A stretch of DNA of 64,000 bases from Caballeronia turbans (GCA_001544655.2 FCOD02000006.1:124001-188000); one strand, 5' to 3'. Positions 1 to 8,637 are shown, numbered from the stretch's first letter. The notes: generated by a model not told the origin, from the letters alone. Numbers and translations: made by a program.

Positions 1-462
1 TCGCCGGCGGCGGCTCGGCAACCCGCATCGCTGCCGCGCGCGGTGCGCGGACATCATCCGACGCCTGTGCGCAAGCCCGCGCCGGCTCAGGAAAGCGCGG
101 CTTACGCGCCGAACCCCGCGCCCGCCTACGATCCCTATGCCGGCGAAGTGACCGCCGTCAGCGCCGTCCAGACCGCGCAGCCGACGACCGGCATCGGCGC
201 GATTGGCGGCGCTGTGGTCGGCGGGCTCGCGGGCACGCAGATCGGCAACGGCCGGGGACGCACGGCGGCGACGATCATCGGCGCGATCGGCGGCGGGCTC
301 GCGGGCAACCAGATCGAACACGTGGTTCACAAGGCGACGACTTATCAGGTGCAGGTCCGCATGAACGACGGCAGCGTGCGCAGCTTCACCTACGAAGCGG
401 CGCCGGGCGTGGCGGTCGGCCAGAAAGTGCACGTGTCCGGCGAAACGCTGACGCCCGCCTGA
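1..462 (+). CDS. Glycine-zipper (SlyB/YcfJ-like) envelope protein, 5' end missing
   Basis: The frame is open from the first base of the window, so the gene starts upstream and only its C-terminal ~153 residues are present. A GTG at 43 is in frame but has no ribosome site. Two glycine-zipper stretches with small-residue spacing (around 196-252 and 274-315 nt; repeats of GAIGG and GGLAG) form the paired transmembrane or membrane-associated hairpin of the glycine-zipper 2TM family. A hydrophilic C-terminal domain with MNDGSVRSF follows, as in SlyB/YcfJ proteins. Members are usually outer-membrane lipoproteins; the lipobox would lie outside the window, so lipidation cannot be judged. Confidence 0.8.
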   Translation, partial: SPAAARQPASLPRAVRGHHPTPVRKPAPAQESAAYAPNPAPAYDPYAGEVTAVSAVQTAQPTTGIGAIGGAVVGGLAGTQIGNGRGRTAATIIGAIGGGLAGNQIEHVVHKATTYQVQVRMNDGSVRSFTYEAAPGVAVGQKVHVSGETLTPA

Positions 463-598
463 GCAAGCGGCGCGCGCCTTAAGAAACAGCTAATTTTCCG
501 GTGCGATGATGCTTCCCACGTCCAGCGCATCCAGCGATACAGCGTCCCGGCGCGACAGACCGCCCCGGCCCGCGAACACCTCTTTCGGGAGTACTGCC

Positions 599-1090
599 GT
601 GAAGAAGAAATCGACGAACATGAAATCCGCCCGTCCCGCGATGTCGCCGCTGCTGCGCGCGTTGACATACAGCCGCGCGGCGCGCGAACCGATGATCGAC
701 GCGATGCTGCTGCATTGCTATGCGGCGCTCGACGCGTTTCATCGGGGGCACGGCTCGCAGCCGCTTTTCATGACGCTGTGCCGTCACATGCTGGTTGCCG
801 AGGAGTTGTGTCAGCTCGGCCACGCGCCGGAATTCGAAGACGACATCACGCTCGCGCACGAGGCGCTGGTCGAACTGGATGCGCGTCATTCGGCCAACGC
901 CGTCTGGACGCTCGACGCCGGCGAACACGCGCGTCTGTGCACGGCGCTCGCCGTGTTCTCGGCGCAACTGGAGGACGCGACGCTCGAGCACATTGCGCAA
1001 GCCGAAGCGCGCATGGTCACGCAATCGCTCGTCGCGGCGAACATGCGCTCGGGCATCGGGCGCGCACACGCGGTCTCGTCAGCCGGCTGA
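599..1090 (+). CDS. Unrecognised small protein, 163 aa
   Basis: I do not recognise a domain. The start was placed at GTG 599 because a CGGGAG-like ribosome site lies about 7 nt upstream; the frame is open further back to 506 and an ATG at 620 is an alternative. The N-terminus is short and basic (KKKSTN), followed by a helical, His/Cys-containing body (MLLHCY, LCRHMLVAEELC) with alternating acidic and alanine-rich segments. There is no signal peptide or membrane segment, so it is probably cytosolic. The long opposing frame across the same bases is taken as a shadow, since this strand gives the more protein-like composition. The function is unknown. Confidence 0.6.
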   Translation: MKKKSTNMKSARPAMSPLLRALTYSRAAREPMIDAMLLHCYAALDAFHRGHGSQPLFMTLCRHMLVAEELCQLGHAPEFEDDITLAHEALVELDARHSANAVWTLDAGEHARLCTALAVFSAQLEDATLEHIAQAEARMVTQSLVAANMRSGIGRAHAVSSAG

Positions 1091-1498
1091 ACATCGAGCC
1101 GGGCTCAGTGCTTTCCCTCAATGGGCTTATCAATTGCGGATGTGTTTGCGAGCGTACATTCTTAGGAATGGCCTTTCGCAATACTTATTCCAGCGCACGG
1201 GGGGAAGTAGTAAAACGCGCCGAGAGACCGACGAACAGGATGGGCGGCACTCAACCGGGTGGCGGGTGAAAGCAAAGCGCGACAAAAAAACCAAAGCGCG
1301 AGTTTTTGCCAACGACGCGGCGAGTCGCAGGCGAAGAAGGCCAGCGCCCCGACAAAGAAGCTCAAAAGCCGGCAGCCGCCGGCTTTTCTTTTGCTGTGGC
1401 CGGGGCGTCGCACGATTTCGGATGCCTGCCACGACCCGCGCGTAACATGAGACGGCGCGCGTTCACGCGCTTTTCATTGTTGCGAGCGGAGACAGACG
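1091..1498. other. Gene-free stretch ending in an intrinsic terminator
   Basis: This 408-nt stretch holds no convincing gene: the frames that cross it run straight through the terminator hairpin at 1364-1387. Promoter-like TTGCGG and TACATT hexamers near 1134 and 1155 are poorly spaced (15 nt). The 10-nt direct repeat CAAAGCGCGA occurs at 1273 and 1292 around a run of A. A small non-coding RNA ending at the terminator is possible but unproven. Confidence 0.4.
1364..1392 (+). terminator. Intrinsic terminator
   Basis: A perfect 10-bp stem (AAAAGCCGGC at 1364-1373 pairing with 1378-1387) encloses a 4-nt loop and is followed by a C-interrupted T run. It lies 270 nt after the preceding gene, so it more likely ends a separate short transcript or a long 3' UTR. 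Confidence 0.8.
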
Positions 1499-2119
1499 AT
1501 GAGCGCCTATCCGAAGGACCGCACGGCTCTGCTGTTCGTGGACCCCTACAACGACTTTCTCGCCGAAGGTGGCAAGCTCTGGCCGCGCGTCGCGCAGACG
1601 CGCAATGCGGCGCATCTGCATGAAAACCTGAAGCGCGTGACCTCGGCCGTGCGCGCGCTCGGGCTACCGGTGTTCATCGTGCCGCATCGCCGCTTCGAGC
1701 CGGGCGACGTCGATAGGTGGGCGCATCCGTCGCCGTATCTGCAGACGGCGGCGAAATCGCTCGTGTTCGGCAAAGGGACGTGGGGTGGCGAGTGGTTTCC
1801 CGACTTCGCGCCGCATCCTGGCGACACGATCGTCAAGGAGCACTGGATGAGCAGCGGCTTCGCCAACACCGACCTCGATTTCCTGCTGAAACAGCGCGGC
1901 GTATCGCACGTAATTCTGATCGGGCTCGTCGCGAACACATGCATCGAGGCGACGGGACGCTTCGCCGCCGAACTCGGCTATCACGTAACGCTCGTGCGCG
2001 ACGCGACCGCCGCTTTCTCCGATGAAGCGCTGCACGCCGCGCATGAAATCAACGCGCGCACCTACGCGCACGCACTGCTGACGACGGACGAACTGGTGAC
2101 GGCTCTGAACGGCGCTTGA
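1499..2119 (+). CDS. Isochorismatase-family cysteine hydrolase
   Basis: This 206-aa protein is of typical length for the isochorismatase-like fold, whose members hydrolyse amides or vinyl ethers (nicotinamide, isochorismate, N-carbamoyl compounds). The expected triad is visible: Asp15 in FVDPYNDF, Lys113 in IVKEHW and the nucleophile Cys148 in VANTCIEATGRFA. The Thr-Cys-Ile-Glu-x-Thr-x-Arg context is typical of the N-carbamoylsarcosine amidase/ureidoacrylate hydrolase side of the family, but the substrate cannot be read from sequence. The ATG at 1499 is preceded by GGAG. The gene stands alone and converges on the minus-strand zinc-ribbon gene. Confidence 0.85.
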   Translation: MSAYPKDRTALLFVDPYNDFLAEGGKLWPRVAQTRNAAHLHENLKRVTSAVRALGLPVFIVPHRRFEPGDVDRWAHPSPYLQTAAKSLVFGKGTWGGEWFPDFAPHPGDTIVKEHWMSSGFANTDLDFLLKQRGVSHVILIGLVANTCIEATGRFAAELGYHVTLVRDATAAFSDEALHAAHEINARTYAHALLTTDELVTALNGA

Positions 2120-2126
2120 CGAAGGA

Positions 2127-2522
2127 TCAGGGAAAGGCGGTCAGCAAGGTCCGCGCGCAATCGACACACCAGTGGCGCGACACCTTCTCAGGAAGCGCGT
2201 CCCACACGTGGCCATGGGCGCATTGCCAGCGCAGCGGCGTCGCGGCATCCACATAGCGGCGCGAGAGCAACGCGCCGCCGCGCACCTGCGCCACGTCGCG
2301 CAGGCGCTTCGTTTCCAGTTCGAGCCGTTCGGCCGCGCATTTCATGCAGCGCACGTTCTGCGCGACGCCCAGCGCCTTGTCCCAACGATGGCCGCGGTCG
2401 CACTCCCAGCGAGCGATCGCCTGCTCGTCGGCGTCGTGCCGCATCTGATCGCGATAACGCGACGCCTCCTCCAGCAGGCGAAGGCGCGTCTCGCAGATAG
2501 CGGAATCGCTTATCGATCTCAT
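2127..2522 (-). CDS. Small protein with two zinc-ribbon-like repeats
   Basis: This 131-aa protein has two similar modules: a WxCxxGHxW motif followed by a CxxC pair. The first is WECDRGHRW with CMKC (about residues 39-61), the second WQCAHGHVW with CVDC (about 99-123). The pattern resembles the probable zinc-ribbon/treble-clef domains found in DNA-associated and restriction-like proteins, so a zinc-binding, possibly nucleic-acid-binding role is inferred. The ATG at 2522 is 9 nt from the stop of the upstream lipoprotein gene, suggesting co-transcription with it. The partner is unknown. Confidence 0.7.
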   Translation of the reverse strand: MRSISDSAICETRLRLLEEASRYRDQMRHDADEQAIARWECDRGHRWDKALGVAQNVRCMKCAAERLELETKRLRDVAQVRGGALLSRRYVDAATPLRWQCAHGHVWDALPEKVSRHWCVDCARTLLTAFP

Positions 2523-2531
2523 GCTCGGGCG

Positions 2532-3092
2532 TCAGCGCTGACCACCGCGAATCGCTTCGGAGCGCGAGGTCGTCACGACGATGCCGTCAGGCCCGAAATG
2601 CGCGTTGAACATCGCGTCCTGATTCACGCCGTCTTCCAGCCAGTGCCAGCTCCAGACGCGCTCCTTCTTCAGGCGGTACTCGGCGATCTCGGTCGGCTTG
2701 CCGAGCAATCTGCGCACTTCATCTATCGTCATGCCGGGCCGCACCTTCGCGAAATTTTCCGCGGTCAGCACTTGCGTCACGGAGACGAAGAGGCCGTTCG
2801 CATCGAGATCGACCATGTACGTATTGGTTCCCGCCGGACCGCGCGGATACTCGAGACGCTTGCTTCCGTCGGTAAAGGTGCGCTCGGTCTCCGGCTCGCC
2901 CATTTGTTCGCGGATCTGCGCCTCGGTCGTGACGCCGGGCTGCAGGTTCTTGAGCAGCAGGTTATCCGGCTTCACTGCATTGAAGAACGCCTTGAGCTTG
3001 TTCAACCCTTCCTCGCTCTGCTGTTGATCGCATCCGGTAAGCAGCGATGTCAACGAAGCCGCGGCCAGCGCGGCGATCACGATCTTTTTCAC
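2532..3092 (-). CDS. BamE/SmpA-OmlA-like outer-membrane lipoprotein
   Basis: The start is GTG 3092: it follows a strong AGGGGAAGG ribosome site and opens a lipoprotein signal with the lipobox LLTG|C (Cys21). The 186-aa product carries two BamE-like segments: LQPGVTTEAQIREQMGEPE and, later, RPGMTIDEVRRLLGKPTE. BamE-type lipoproteins assist outer-membrane protein assembly. This protein is longer than classical BamE (~110-180 aa) and has the motif twice, so it may be a paralogue rather than the Bam complex subunit. It follows the NlpD-like gene by 28 nt and precedes the zinc-ribbon gene by 9 nt. Confidence 0.8.
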   Translation of the reverse strand: MKKIVIAALAAASLTSLLTGCDQQQSEEGLNKLKAFFNAVKPDNLLLKNLQPGVTTEAQIREQMGEPETERTFTDGSKRLEYPRGPAGTNTYMVDLDANGLFVSVTQVLTAENFAKVRPGMTIDEVRRLLGKPTEIAEYRLKKERVWSWHWLEDGVNQDAMFNAHFGPDGIVVTTSRSEAIRGGQR

Positions 3093-3120
3093 CTTCCTTC
3101 CCCTTCCTGCACGCACCGCA

Positions 3121-4053
3121 TCAGCCGCCCGCCGCGCTGAGCAGCGGCACCGGGTCGACTGCGGCACCCGACTTTCTCACTTCGAAATGCAAGGTCGGCG
3201 CGCCGCCCGGCCCGGTGCCCATGTCCGCGATGGTGGCGCCCTGCTTGACGGTGTCGCCTTCCTTCACGAGCAGCTTTTCGTTGTATGCGTAGGCGGTCAG
3301 ATAGTCGTTGCCATGCCTGACGATGATCATGCGCCCGTAGGAACGCAAGCCGCTGCCCGCGTACACCACCTTGCCCGACGCCGCCGCCTTCACGGGCTGT
3401 CCGACCTTGCCCTCGATATCGATGCCCTTGTTGCCGCTCACGCCGAACTTGCGCACGACTTCGCCGTGGGCCGGCCAGACGAACGTGCCCTTGGGCGCGG
3501 TCGCGGTGACTGCCGATGGACGCTCCTCGTTCGCTGCGACGGGCTTGTCGGCCGAGGGCTTCTGCGCCGCCGATTTCTCGGGCGTCGGCAAAAGCGGAGG
3601 CTGCGCCGTCTTCGATGTAGCCGCCGATGTGCTCGCCGTCGTCGAATCCGGCACCGATGCGCCAGGCGGCGCGACACGCAGCACCTGCCCGACGTTCACC
3701 TGCTTGCTTTCCGGCAGCGCGTTCCACCTGGCCAGATCGGCGGGCTTCTGCTTGAAGGTGCGCGAAATGGCATAGAGCGTGTCGCCCGGCTTCACGCGAT
3801 AAAAGCCCGGCTCGACCGGCGCGGCAATGGCCGGCCCGAGCGGCACGACCGGTGCGGGCGTCACGCCCGGAGACGTGCCTTGCACGACCGGCGGCGCGCT
3901 CAACGCCGAATTTTCGATGATCGGCGCGGGCGTGCGCGGCGTCGACGTGCAGCCCGCCAGTCCTGCCGCCATCGCCGCCACGAGCGCCATGCCCGCGATC
4001 GCCCCGCGCGAGTCGGATCTGAAATCTTCCTTGTGCCCCACCAGCTTTCCCAT
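3121..4053 (-). CDS. nlpD: NlpD-like LysM/LytM murein hydrolase activator lipoprotein
   Basis: This 310-aa protein begins at ATG 4053, giving a signal sequence ending in LAGC (lipidated Cys35). Residues ~84-131 form a LysM domain (YRVKPGDTLYAISRTF) that binds peptidoglycan. A Pro/Ala/Ser-rich linker leads to a C-terminal M23/LytM domain (about 195-305). The zinc site is degenerate as in E. coli NlpD: GNKGIDIEG instead of HxGxD, and AYAYN instead of an intact HxH. It should therefore activate an amidase (AmiC type) rather than cut peptidoglycan itself. It is not next to rpoS/surE/pcm as many nlpD genes are, so it may be a second NlpD-type protein. No strong ribosome site precedes the ATG. Confidence 0.85.
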   Translation of the reverse strand: MGKLVGHKEDFRSDSRGAIAGMALVAAMAAGLAGCTSTPRTPAPIIENSALSAPPVVQGTSPGVTPAPVVPLGPAIAAPVEPGFYRVKPGDTLYAISRTFKQKPADLARWNALPESKQVNVGQVLRVAPPGASVPDSTTASTSAATSKTAQPPLLPTPEKSAAQKPSADKPVAANEERPSAVTATAPKGTFVWPAHGEVVRKFGVSGNKGIDIEGKVGQPVKAAASGKVVYAGSGLRSYGRMIIVRHGNDYLTAYAYNEKLLVKEGDTVKQGATIADMGTGPGGAPTLHFEVRKSGAAVDPVPLLSAAGG

Positions 4054-4547
4054 GCTTGTCGTCTTGAACTTTTTCAACTCGCCGGCCGCGTTCGTCCGCG
4101 GCGTTTTGATTACGCGCAGACGCTTATCGCTACGCCGTACACCGCCGTTCCACCGCATCGGAGAATGCCACAGCCGGACGCCAACGCGATGAATGCCAGC
4201 GCGATCAATACTCCGGACACCGCGCGCACCCGCTCGCCCCACACAAATCTCAAATTCTGAAAAAACACGATTCCGCCAGCATAAAACATTACAGAAACAA
4301 ATTCGCCTCAGTGACCTAAACGACACACCTCGTTAAACAGTCGACAAATCCTTTGGCATTCTAAATTTTTGACGTAAACCGCCGCACCCACGCGTCGTCT
4401 GCCGTACGGCACATCGCGGGCTGGCCGCCTTGACAATCTTTGACGGTTGACGGACCCCCGCCACGGTCATTTCCGATACATTGCCCGCGCCCGGATGCAG
4501 GTTTTGCCTGCGTCCCGCAACTCTCAATTCGACAGGAGCCTCACCCC
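4054..4547. other. Divergent gene-free region between nlpD-like and yeaQ-like genes
   Basis: These 494 nt contain no credible gene. The middle (about 4240-4380) is clearly AT-richer than its surroundings, as expected for divergent promoters. A perfect TTGACA occurs at 4430-4435, with TTGACG copies at 4440 and 4447, but I see no well-spaced -10 element. Confidence 0.5.
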
Positions 4548-4808
4548 ATGCAAATCATGCAACACGGCATCATCCTCAGTCTGATCATCGGCGGCGTGGC
4601 CGGCTGGCTCGCCGGTCTCATCATGAACGGCAGCGGCTTCGGCGTGATCGTGGACATCCTCGTCGGTATCGTCGGCGGCGTGATCGGCGGATGGATCTTC
4701 GGCACGCTCGGCCTCTCGTTCGGCGGCGGCATCCTCGGCACACTGCTTACGGCCGTGATCGGCGCGGTGGTGCTGCTTTTCATCATCCGCCTGTTCCGCC
4801 GCGCCTGA
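4548..4808 (+). CDS. GlsB/YeaQ/YmgE-family small membrane protein
   Basis: The 86-aa product starts at ATG 4548, preceded by CAGGAG. It is almost entirely hydrophobic and glycine-rich, with three short membrane segments (LSLIIGGVAGWLAGLIM, IVGGVIGGWIFG and LLTAVIGAVVLLFIIRLF) and a basic tail RLFRRA. This matches the transglycosylase-associated (YeaQ/YmgE/GlsB) family of inner-membrane proteins, linked to general and envelope stress; the biochemical activity is unknown. It stands alone, converging on the DedA gene. Confidence 0.9.
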   Translation: MQIMQHGIILSLIIGGVAGWLAGLIMNGSGFGVIVDILVGIVGGVIGGWIFGTLGLSFGGGILGTLLTAVIGAVVLLFIIRLFRRA

Positions 4809-4823
4809 CGCGGCTGCGCAGCG

Positions 4824-4855
4824 CCCGCGAGGCCGGCGTTCGGCGGCCTCGCGGG
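4824..4855. terminator. Convergent hairpin between yeaQ-like and dedA genes
   Basis: A perfect 11-bp GC stem (CCCGCGAGGCC at 4824-4834 with 4845-4855) with a 10-nt loop sits between two converging genes. Neither side has a T run, so it may be a transcript-end or RNA-protecting hairpin rather than a canonical intrinsic terminator. Confidence 0.5.
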
Positions 4856-4866
4856 CCGCCCCTATC

Positions 4867-5526
4867 TCAAGCCTTCGAATTGCGGCGGCTCATCTTCCAG
4901 AGCGCGCCGATCGCGATCGGCACGATCGCGGCACCGATTCCCACCAGCACGATCACGTTCAGATACTGCTTGATGAACGGAATGTTGCCGAAGAAAAAAC
5001 CGAGCAGCACCAGCAACAGCACCCAGACGAGCGCGCCCAGAATATTGAACAACTGAAAGCGCGCGTGACTCATCGACGATACCCCCGCGACGAACGGCGC
5101 GAAGGTCCGTACCACCGGCACGAAACGCGCGATCACGATCGTCTTGCCGCCGTGCCTCTCATAGAAGTTATGCGTCTTCTGCAACGCGGCCCGGTCGAGA
5201 AAGCGCTCCAGCACGGGAATGTTCGTGTCGAAGACTTTCGGTCCGATGGCGCGGCCGATCCAGTAATTCACCGTGTTGCCGGTCACCGCCGCGATGAGCA
5301 GCAACGCGATCAGCGCGAGGAGATCCATCTCGTGCGACGCGGCGAAGGCTCCGCCGATGAACAGCAGCGAATCGCCCGGCAAGAACGGGAACACGACGAG
5401 TCCGGTTTCGCAGAACACGATCAGGAACAGCACCGCGTAGACCCAGGCGCCGTAATTCTGGATGAAGACACCGAGCGACTTGTCGATGTGAAGAATGAGT
5501 CCCAGGAATTGCAGCAACGTGTCCAA
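4867..5526 (-). CDS. DedA-family membrane protein
   Basis: This 219-aa polytopic inner-membrane protein has the VTT/DedA domain. Visible motifs are the acidic ETGLVVFPFLPGDSLLF near residues 39-56 and FVPVVRTFAPFVAG near 137-150, carrying the conserved Arg residues. Family members move lipid-linked substrates such as undecaprenyl phosphate or phosphatidylethanolamine across the membrane and affect envelope stress and polymyxin resistance. The start is TTG 5526: it is the codon placed 7 nt after GAGGAAAG, and no ATG fits. A second, unusual DedA protein lies at 48490-49503. Confidence 0.9.
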   Translation of the reverse strand: MDTLLQFLGLILHIDKSLGVFIQNYGAWVYAVLFLIVFCETGLVVFPFLPGDSLLFIGGAFAASHEMDLLALIALLLIAAVTGNTVNYWIGRAIGPKVFDTNIPVLERFLDRAALQKTHNFYERHGGKTIVIARFVPVVRTFAPFVAGVSSMSHARFQLFNILGALVWVLLLVLLGFFFGNIPFIKQYLNVIVLVGIGAAIVPIAIGALWKMSRRNSKA

Positions 5527-5728
5527 AAATCTTTCCTCGAAAAGTTGCGCCGGCGCCGGAAAAGCGGCGCATCGGCATCGAAAGCGGGAGTCGCGCCATG
5601 ATACCGAAGTGGTACATCGAGCCGGTTAAAAAAACCGTATCCAGGCGTCATTGTGCGGCGCGTTGGCGGGCATGGACGGATGCGCCCGGTCGAGCCAGAG
5701 GCGAAACGGGCGAAACGTTGCGAATCGT

Positions 5729-5741
5729 TATAATTTCGGCA
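5729..5741 (+). promoter_or_regulatory. -10 element placed for a leaderless mutL mRNA
   Basis: A perfect TATAAT at 5729-5734 ends 6 nt before the mutL ATG at 5741, so a start 7 nt downstream of the hexamer would be the A of ATG. No Shine-Dalgarno sequence precedes this ATG and no convincing -35 is visible. Confidence 0.5.
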
Positions 5742-7693
5742 TGTCCGACCTCAACGAACCCTCCGCTGGCGATTTGACCGCCGACAGCGTGCGCCGTTCG
5801 CGCGCGATCGCCCCGCTGCCCGACCAGCTCATCAGCCAGATCGCCGCGGGCGAGGTGGTGGAACGGCCGGCGTCGGTCGTCAAGGAACTGCTGGAAAACG
5901 CGCTCGACGCGGGCGCGACGACCTTGCGCATCACGCTCGACGAAGGCGGCGTGAAACGCATCGTGGTCGCCGACGACGGCTGCGGCATTCCGCCGAACGA
6001 ACTTCCCCTCGCGCTGATGCGCCACGCCACGAGCAAGATCCGCTCGCTCGCCGAGCTCGAAGCCGTCGCAACACTGGGGTTCCGCGGAGAGGCGATCGCG
6101 TCGATCGCATCAGTGGCCGAGCTGTTCATCACGAGCCGCACGGAAAGCTGCCCGCACGCCACGCGCATCGACGCGCAGACCGGCGCGATCTCGCCGGCGG
6201 CCGGCACCGTCGGCACGACGATGGAAGTGCGCGAGCTGTACTTCAACACGCCCGCGCGCCGCAAGTTCCTGAAGAGCGAGCAGACCGAGCTCGGACATTG
6301 CCTCGACGTGATCCGCCGCACCGCGCTCGCGCGGCCCGACGTCGCGATTTCGGTGATGCATAACGGCAAGGCCGTGGAGCACTGGAACGCGAGCGATCCG
6401 CAAACGCGCGTCGCGAAGATTCTCGGCGAGGTGTTCGAAACCGCGCATCTGCCGCTCGACGAACGCGCCGGGCCGCTCGCCGTCTACGGCTGCGCGGGCC
6501 TGCCCACCGCGAGCCGCGGCCGCGCCGACCAGCAGTATTTCTTCGTGAACGGCCGCTTCGTGCGCGACAAGCTGCTCACGCACGCGGTGCGCGCCGCGTA
6601 TGAAGACGTGTTGCACGGAAATCGCTATCCGGCGTACGTGCTGTTTCTCGATCTGCCGCCCGAATCCGTCGATGTGAACGTGCATCCGTCGAAGATCGAG
6701 GTACGCTTTCGCGATTCGCGCTCGATCCACCAATATGTCTTCCATGCCGTGCAGCGCGCGCTCGCCCGGCATGCGGGCGCTTCGCCGGAGACGACATCGG
6801 GCGGCCACGCGGCGCAGTTGCAGCCGACCGGCCCGGCGTCGTTCAGTGCGAAGCCATTTGCCGGTGCGCCCGACACACTGCATCTCAAAAGCGAGAACGG
6901 CACGAACTGGATGCGCCAGTCGCGCATGACGCAGGGCACGCTGCCGGTCGCGCAGCCGCTCGCGCTGTATGACGCGCTGTTCGGGCGCAAGGACACCGGC
7001 GCGGGCACGCCGAACGCGACGACTTCCATCGACACGCCTTACCCGAGCGCGGACGAGCGGCCCGCGGCGCCGGTCATGGCAAACGACAGCGCACTCGATC
7101 ACGCCGGCGAACAGCCGCTCGGATTCGCCGTCGGCCAGATTCACGGCATCTACGTGCTGGCGCAAAACGCGCGCGGCCTCGTGATCGTCGACATGCACGC
7201 CGCGCACGAGCGCATTCTCTATGAGCAGTTCAAGCACGCGCTCGCCGACCGGGCGATCGCGGTGCAGCCGCTTTTGATTCCCGTGTCGATGACGGCCGAA
7301 CCGGTCGAGATCGGCACCGTCGAGGAAGAGCGCGACACGCTCGATGCGCTCGGTTTCGATCTCGCGGTGCTGTCGCCGACATCGATCGCGATCCGCGCCG
7401 TGCCCGCGCTGCTGAAGGACGCCGATCTGCAATCGCTCGCACGCGCCGTCCTTGCCGACCTGCACGCCTACGGCGGATCGCGCGTGCTCACCGAGCGTCA
7501 ACACGAATTGCTGGGCACGCTCGCGTGTCACAACGCGGTGCGCGCGAATCGCCGGCTCACGCTCGACGAGATGAACGCGCTCCTGCGCCAGATGGAAGCG
7601 ACCGAGCGCGCCGATCAATGCAATCACGGCCGGCCGACGTGGTATCAGCTCACGCTCGCCGATCTCGACCGCCTTTTCATGCGCGGACAATGA
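5741..7693 (+). CDS. mutL: DNA mismatch repair protein MutL
   Basis: The 650-aa protein couples MutS mismatch recognition to strand removal. The N-terminal GHKL ATPase shows ENALDAG, DDGCGI and TLGFRGEA. The Pro/Ala-rich linker spans roughly 350-450. The C-terminal dimerisation domain carries [12 protein letters not shown] (about residue 484), which fits the DQHA(x)2E(x)4E endonuclease motif with Gln replaced by Met, plus ACHNAVRA and CNHGRPTW. This suggests a metal-dependent nicking MutL, in line with organisms lacking MutH. The ATG at 5741 lies just after TATAAT and lacks a ribosome site. Its stop overlaps the miaA start (ATGA at 7690-7693). Confidence 0.97.
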   Translation: MSDLNEPSAGDLTADSVRRSRAIAPLPDQLISQIAAGEVVERPASVVKELLENALDAGATTLRITLDEGGVKRIVVADDGCGIPPNELPLALMRHATSKIRSLAELEAVATLGFRGEAIASIASVAELFITSRTESCPHATRIDAQTGAISPAAGTVGTTMEVRELYFNTPARRKFLKSEQTELGHCLDVIRRTALARPDVAISVMHNGKAVEHWNASDPQTRVAKILGEVFETAHLPLDERAGPLAVYGCAGLPTASRGRADQQYFFVNGRFVRDKLLTHAVRAAYEDVLHGNRYPAYVLFLDLPPESVDVNVHPSKIEVRFRDSRSIHQYVFHAVQRALARHAGASPETTSGGHAAQLQPTGPASFSAKPFAGAPDTLHLKSENGTNWMRQSRMTQGTLPVAQPLALYDALFGRKDTGAGTPNATTSIDTPYPSADERPAAPVMANDSALDHAGEQPLGFAVGQIHGIYVLAQNARGLVIVDMHAAHERILYEQFKHALADRAIAVQPLLIPVSMTAEPVEIGTVEEERDTLDALGFDLAVLSPTSIAIRAVPALLKDADLQSLARAVLADLHAYGGSRVLTERQHELLGTLACHNAVRANRRLTLDEMNALLRQMEATERADQCNHGRPTWYQLTLADLDRLFMRGQ

Positions 7694-8637
7694 GCGATAC
7701 CGCTTTGCGTGTGGCGTGTCTGCTCGGGCCGACGGCCTCGGGGAAAACGGCGGCGGCGCTCGCGTTCGCGGCGCGGCATCCGGTCGAGATCGTCAGTGTG
7801 GATTCGGCGCTCGTCTATCGCGAGATGGACATCGGCACGGCCAAGCCGAGCGCTGAGGAGCGCGCGGCGGCGCCGCATCATCTGATCGACATCATCGATC
7901 CTGCCGAGAGCTATTCCGCCGCGCAGTTTCGCGCGGATGCGCTGCGGCTGGTCGGCGAGATCATCGCGCGGGGCAATGTGCCGTTGCTGGTCGGCGGCAC
8001 GATGCTGTACTACAAGGCGCTGACGCAAGGCCTGAACGATCTCCCCACCGCCGACGCCGACGTGCGCGCGACGCTCGACGCCGACGCCGCACGCGACGGC
8101 TGGCCCGCACTGCACGCGCGGCTCGCGGCGGTCGATCCGAAAACGGCCGCGCGGCTCGCACCGAACGACTCGCAGCGTATCCAGCGCGCGCTCGAAATCT
8201 TCATGCTGACGGGACAACCGATGTCCACGCTCCTCGCCGCACCGCGTACCCAGCACGTGGATGCGCCGTATCGCTTCGTGCCGGTCGCGCTGGAGCCGTC
8301 GGATCGCGCGGTGCTGCATGCACGCATCGCCGCGCGCTTCGATGCGATGCTCGCGCACGGTTTCATCGACGAAGTGAAGCGGCTGCGCGAGCGCGGCGAT
8401 CTCGATCTGTCGATGCCGTCGATGCGCTGCGTCGGTTATCGGCAAGCGTGGGAATACCTCGACGGCGCAACGCGCTACGACGAGATGCGCGACAAGGGCA
8501 TCTTTGCGACGCGGCAGTTATGCAAGCGGCAGTTGACGTGGTTGAGAGCGATGCCGGAGCGCGTCGTGGTGGATTGCTGCGCGGGGGATGCGACCGAGCG
8601 GGCAATGGAAGCACTCGTTCGCGTTCCGAAAGTCTGA
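7690..8637 (+). CDS. miaA: tRNA dimethylallyltransferase MiaA
   Basis: The 315-aa enzyme transfers a dimethylallyl group to N6 of A37 in tRNAs reading UNN codons; MiaB at 34680 then methylthiolates the product. The P-loop GPTASGKT is at residues 13-20, followed by the family motifs [18 protein letters not shown] and [12 protein letters not shown], and [15 protein letters not shown] near the C-terminus. The ATG overlaps the mutL stop in ATGA, implying translational coupling. Downstream it faces an AT-richer island rather than directly meeting purM. Confidence 0.97.
   Translation: MSDTALRVACLLGPTASGKTAAALAFAARHPVEIVSVDSALVYREMDIGTAKPSAEERAAAPHHLIDIIDPAESYSAAQFRADALRLVGEIIARGNVPLLVGGTMLYYKALTQGLNDLPTADADVRATLDADAARDGWPALHARLAAVDPKTAARLAPNDSQRIQRALEIFMLTGQPMSTLLAAPRTQHVDAPYRFVPVALEPSDRAVLHARIAARFDAMLAHGFIDEVKRLRERGDLDLSMPSMRCVGYRQAWEYLDGATRYDEMRDKGIFATRQLCKRQLTWLRAMPERVVVDCCAGDATERAMEALVRVPKV

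Noticed and set aside
479-1069. A minus-strand frame opposite the small unrecognised protein
   Set aside because: Composition (Arg/Val/Gly-rich) is shadow-like, while the plus frame has a ribosome site and balanced composition.
1259-1450. Short plus-strand frames across the terminator region
   Set aside because: They run straight through the intrinsic terminator stem and lack ribosome sites.
4430-4475. Promoter at the perfect TTGACA upstream of the yeaQ-like gene
   Set aside because: No -10 hexamer lies at 16-18 nt from it; nearby TTGACG copies also fail the spacing.
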